DNA from: Clostridia bacterium
GTDB lineage: Bacteria; Bacillota; Clostridia; RGIG8785
Direction of reading: 5' to 3'
Assembly: GCA_017620795.1 (NCBI GenBank)
Contig: JAGAUM010000003.1
Location: 1 to 5,401 of the forward strand
DNA length: 5,401 nt
The notes under the pieces are model-generated. The model made no database searches. It saw only the letters and a list, made by a program, of their open reading frames with translations, and was not told where the DNA came from. Shown piece by piece: positions 4,138 through 5,401 of this stretch (position 1 is the first letter of the stretch; each line of letters begins with the position of its first letter). The translations under genes and the position numbers were made by a program.

Positions 4138-4972
4138 ATTCGCCTAAAATCTCGTTTAAGTGGGCAATGCAGGCGTCAGTCTCGCTCATCCCCTCCTCAC
4201 GGGGGTTGTACTCGATGCTGTAGGGTCCGTCATAGCCGAAGTCCTTTAAGTACGCAATCGCCTCGGCAATGGGCACAATGCCCTGACCGAACAGTACCTC
4301 GGTCATGTATCCGCCACTCTTTATGGGATAGCCGTAGCCCAGCTCATTTTCGGGGGTTAAGATGATGTCCTTGATATGGACATGGCAAACCTTATCCGCA
4401 AACGCCTTGACAAAGGGCATAGCGGTCTCGCCATACTCGTACATATTCCCCACGTCACAAACGATGCCGATGTCGCGGTCCACCTCTTTTAATAAGCGAC
4501 CGATGCCCTCGACCCCGTTGAAGATGTAACCCTGAGGCTCGTAGATGGCTTTGACCCCCACCGTCTCGGCATAGTCATAGACCTCACGGACGGCACGGAT
4601 GCCTAATTGGAAATATTCTTCTTTGTGGGCAAGAACACGCTCGAAATCCTCGCACTCGCCAATGATGGTGTGGTGCAGGTAGGGACAGCCCAGCGCCGCC
4701 GTGACGTCGGCATAGCGCTTTAGCAGTTCAATCTGCGCGTCCGCATCCCCGACCGACAGGTCGATGAAGATAGAAAAGCAGTTGAACTTCACGCCCTTTT
4801 GGTCGGCATACGCCTTAAGCTTCTTTGCAGCCTCCACATCGGGGGTCGCAAACTCGAACATGGCATAGCCCTCCACCGTCTCGTGACCGTATTGGGCGGA
4901 CAGGTCCACCATCTCGTAATAAGAGCTCATCCCCTTTTTGGGTGCAGAATAAAACGCCAGCTTCTTGCTCAT
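4136..4972 (-). CDS. Sugar phosphate isomerase/epimerase (xylose isomerase-like TIM barrel)
   Basis: 278 aa, a full-length single TIM-barrel domain of the AP_endonuc_2 / xylose-isomerase-like superfamily, cytoplasmic. Such enzymes interconvert ketoses or inositol derivatives using a divalent metal. Candidate metal ligands at the expected strand ends: E145 (AIYEPQGY), D173 (IVCDVGN), H199 (CHVHIKD) and E254 (YSIEYNP). H100-H101 (YLHHTI) and K201-D202 are probable active-site residues. The second ligand motif usually reads DxGH; here it is D173-V-G-N176, so Asn replaces His. Start: ATG 4972 with AAAGGAG 8 nt upstream. The start overlaps the stop of the upstream glycoside hydrolase gene by 4 bp (ATGA), so translation is coupled and the enzyme likely processes a sugar released by that hydrolase. 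The exact substrate is not readable from sequence. Confidence 0.87.
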   Translation of the reverse strand: MSKKLAFYSAPKKGMSSYYEMVDLSAQYGHETVEGYAMFEFATPDVEAAKKLKAYADQKGVKFNCFSIFIDLSVGDADAQIELLKRYADVTAALGCPYLHHTIIGECEDFERVLAHKEEYFQLGIRAVREVYDYAETVGVKAIYEPQGYIFNGVEGIGRLLKEVDRDIGIVCDVGNMYEYGETAMPFVKAFADKVCHVHIKDIILTPENELGYGYPIKSGGYMTEVLFGQGIVPIAEAIAYLKDFGYDGPYSIEYNPREEGMSETDACIAHLNEILGE

Positions 4973-5401
4973 GACAATTTCTCCTTTATGGTTATTTTTC
5001 CTTTATCGTAAACGATGGCAAAGCACCGTTTTTCAATCCATAGATTGTCTACTTCAAAATGGGTCCAGTTCGCAGGCACCCGAGGATGTACGGAAAGTTC
5101 CCCATCCTCAACACGAATTCCTAACAAACCGCCCAAGACCAAATCACAAAAGGTAGAATGGTTATAGTCCCGCCCCCGTTCTACTCCGCCCTTGGCTTCA
5201 GGCCAACCCCAACGCTCCAACACCGCCCGACTGCTCCATTCCCCCGTTTCAGGGTGCATGACCTCGTCAATCCACGGCTGACCCTGATGGGTATGCATCT
5301 TGGCATAGGTGTGTAGCATCTGGTAAAAATCCTCGTTGGTCAGGACGTCCTGCTCGGTATCCAAAAGCTTTAAGACCGCATTTAAGGTCTGGGCGGTGGC
5401 A
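4969..5401 (-). CDS. Glycoside hydrolase, (alpha/alpha)6-barrel type (GH63/MGH1-like), C-terminal part
   Basis: 143 C-terminal residues; the frame stays open to the right edge of the window (first full codon at 5400), so the gene continues beyond it. The internal TTG at 5364 is not a start. The sequence resembles the C-terminal end of (alpha/alpha)6-barrel glycosidases of the GH63 / mannosylglycerate-hydrolase-like group: MHPETGEWSSRAVLERWGWP, then GRDYNHSTFCDLVLGGLLGI, then a small beta domain EDGELSVHPRVPANWTHFEV ending in WIEKRCFAIVYDKGKITI. The YNHSTF...GLLGI and HPRVPANW patterns are typical of these families and are also seen in related GH78/GH15-like enzymes, so the family number is uncertain. 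TGA overlaps the isomerase ATG, indicating one operon for uptake or degradation of a plant or host glycan. Confidence 0.8.
   Translation of the reverse strand, partial: ATAQTLNAVLKLLDTEQDVLTNEDFYQMLHTYAKMHTHQGQPWIDEVMHPETGEWSSRAVLERWGWPEAKGGVERGRDYNHSTFCDLVLGGLLGIRVEDGELSVHPRVPANWTHFEVDNLWIEKRCFAIVYDKGKITIKEKLS

Noticed and set aside
5362..5364. TTG start for the right-edge glycosidase
   Set aside because: The frame stays open to the window edge and the conserved region is only the C-terminal part of a much longer enzyme, so the gene is partial, not a 131-aa protein.

Overview
The window looks like a chromosomal segment of an anaerobic, spore-forming Firmicute of the Clostridia type. Three things point there: AAGGAGG-type ribosome-binding sites, a cwlJ-gerQ spore germination pair, and the beta subunit of a Na+-pumping biotin decarboxylase. 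Sigma-A-like TTGACx-17-TATAAT promoters and U-rich intrinsic terminators are frequent. Species cannot be named from this sequence.

Layout. 1-724 (minus): the first 184 codons of a sodium-translocating decarboxylase beta subunit, preceded by a strong promoter, a leader that folds like the yybP-ykoY (Mn2+) riboswitch, and an overlapping intrinsic terminator. 763-2198 (plus): an A+T-rich group holding a DnaD-like winged-helix protein, an unrecognised 180-aa acidic protein and a 33-aa microprotein. The last two form a tightly packed operon, and a bidirectional terminator ends the group. 2188-2816 (minus): a 65-aa coiled-coil-like ORF downstream of two tandem small-RNA units. Each unit has its own promoter, the two share an identical 42-bp terminator block, and both carry the motif TTTGGTAAAAA about 50 nt from the predicted start. 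2847-3831 (plus): cwlJ (spore cortex hydrolase) and gerQ (coat protein needed for CwlJ function). 3829-4107: a 275-bp MITE-like foldback element bounded by TA dinucleotides, inserted between the gerQ stop codon and what appears to be the original gerQ terminator. 4136-5401 (minus): a TIM-barrel sugar isomerase/epimerase and, overlapping it by 4 bp upstream, the C-terminal part of an (alpha/alpha)6-barrel glycoside hydrolase. These look like a small sugar-catabolism operon.

How it fits together. The flanks are ordinary metabolism and sporulation. The 0.75-2.8 kb segment is the accessory part, with small unknown proteins and unrecognised RNAs. The best candidates for undescribed biology are the tandem RNA pair, whose second terminator abuts the 65-aa ORF (a possible attenuation arrangement), and the metal-riboswitch-like leader placed before a Na+-pump subunit instead of a metal exporter.
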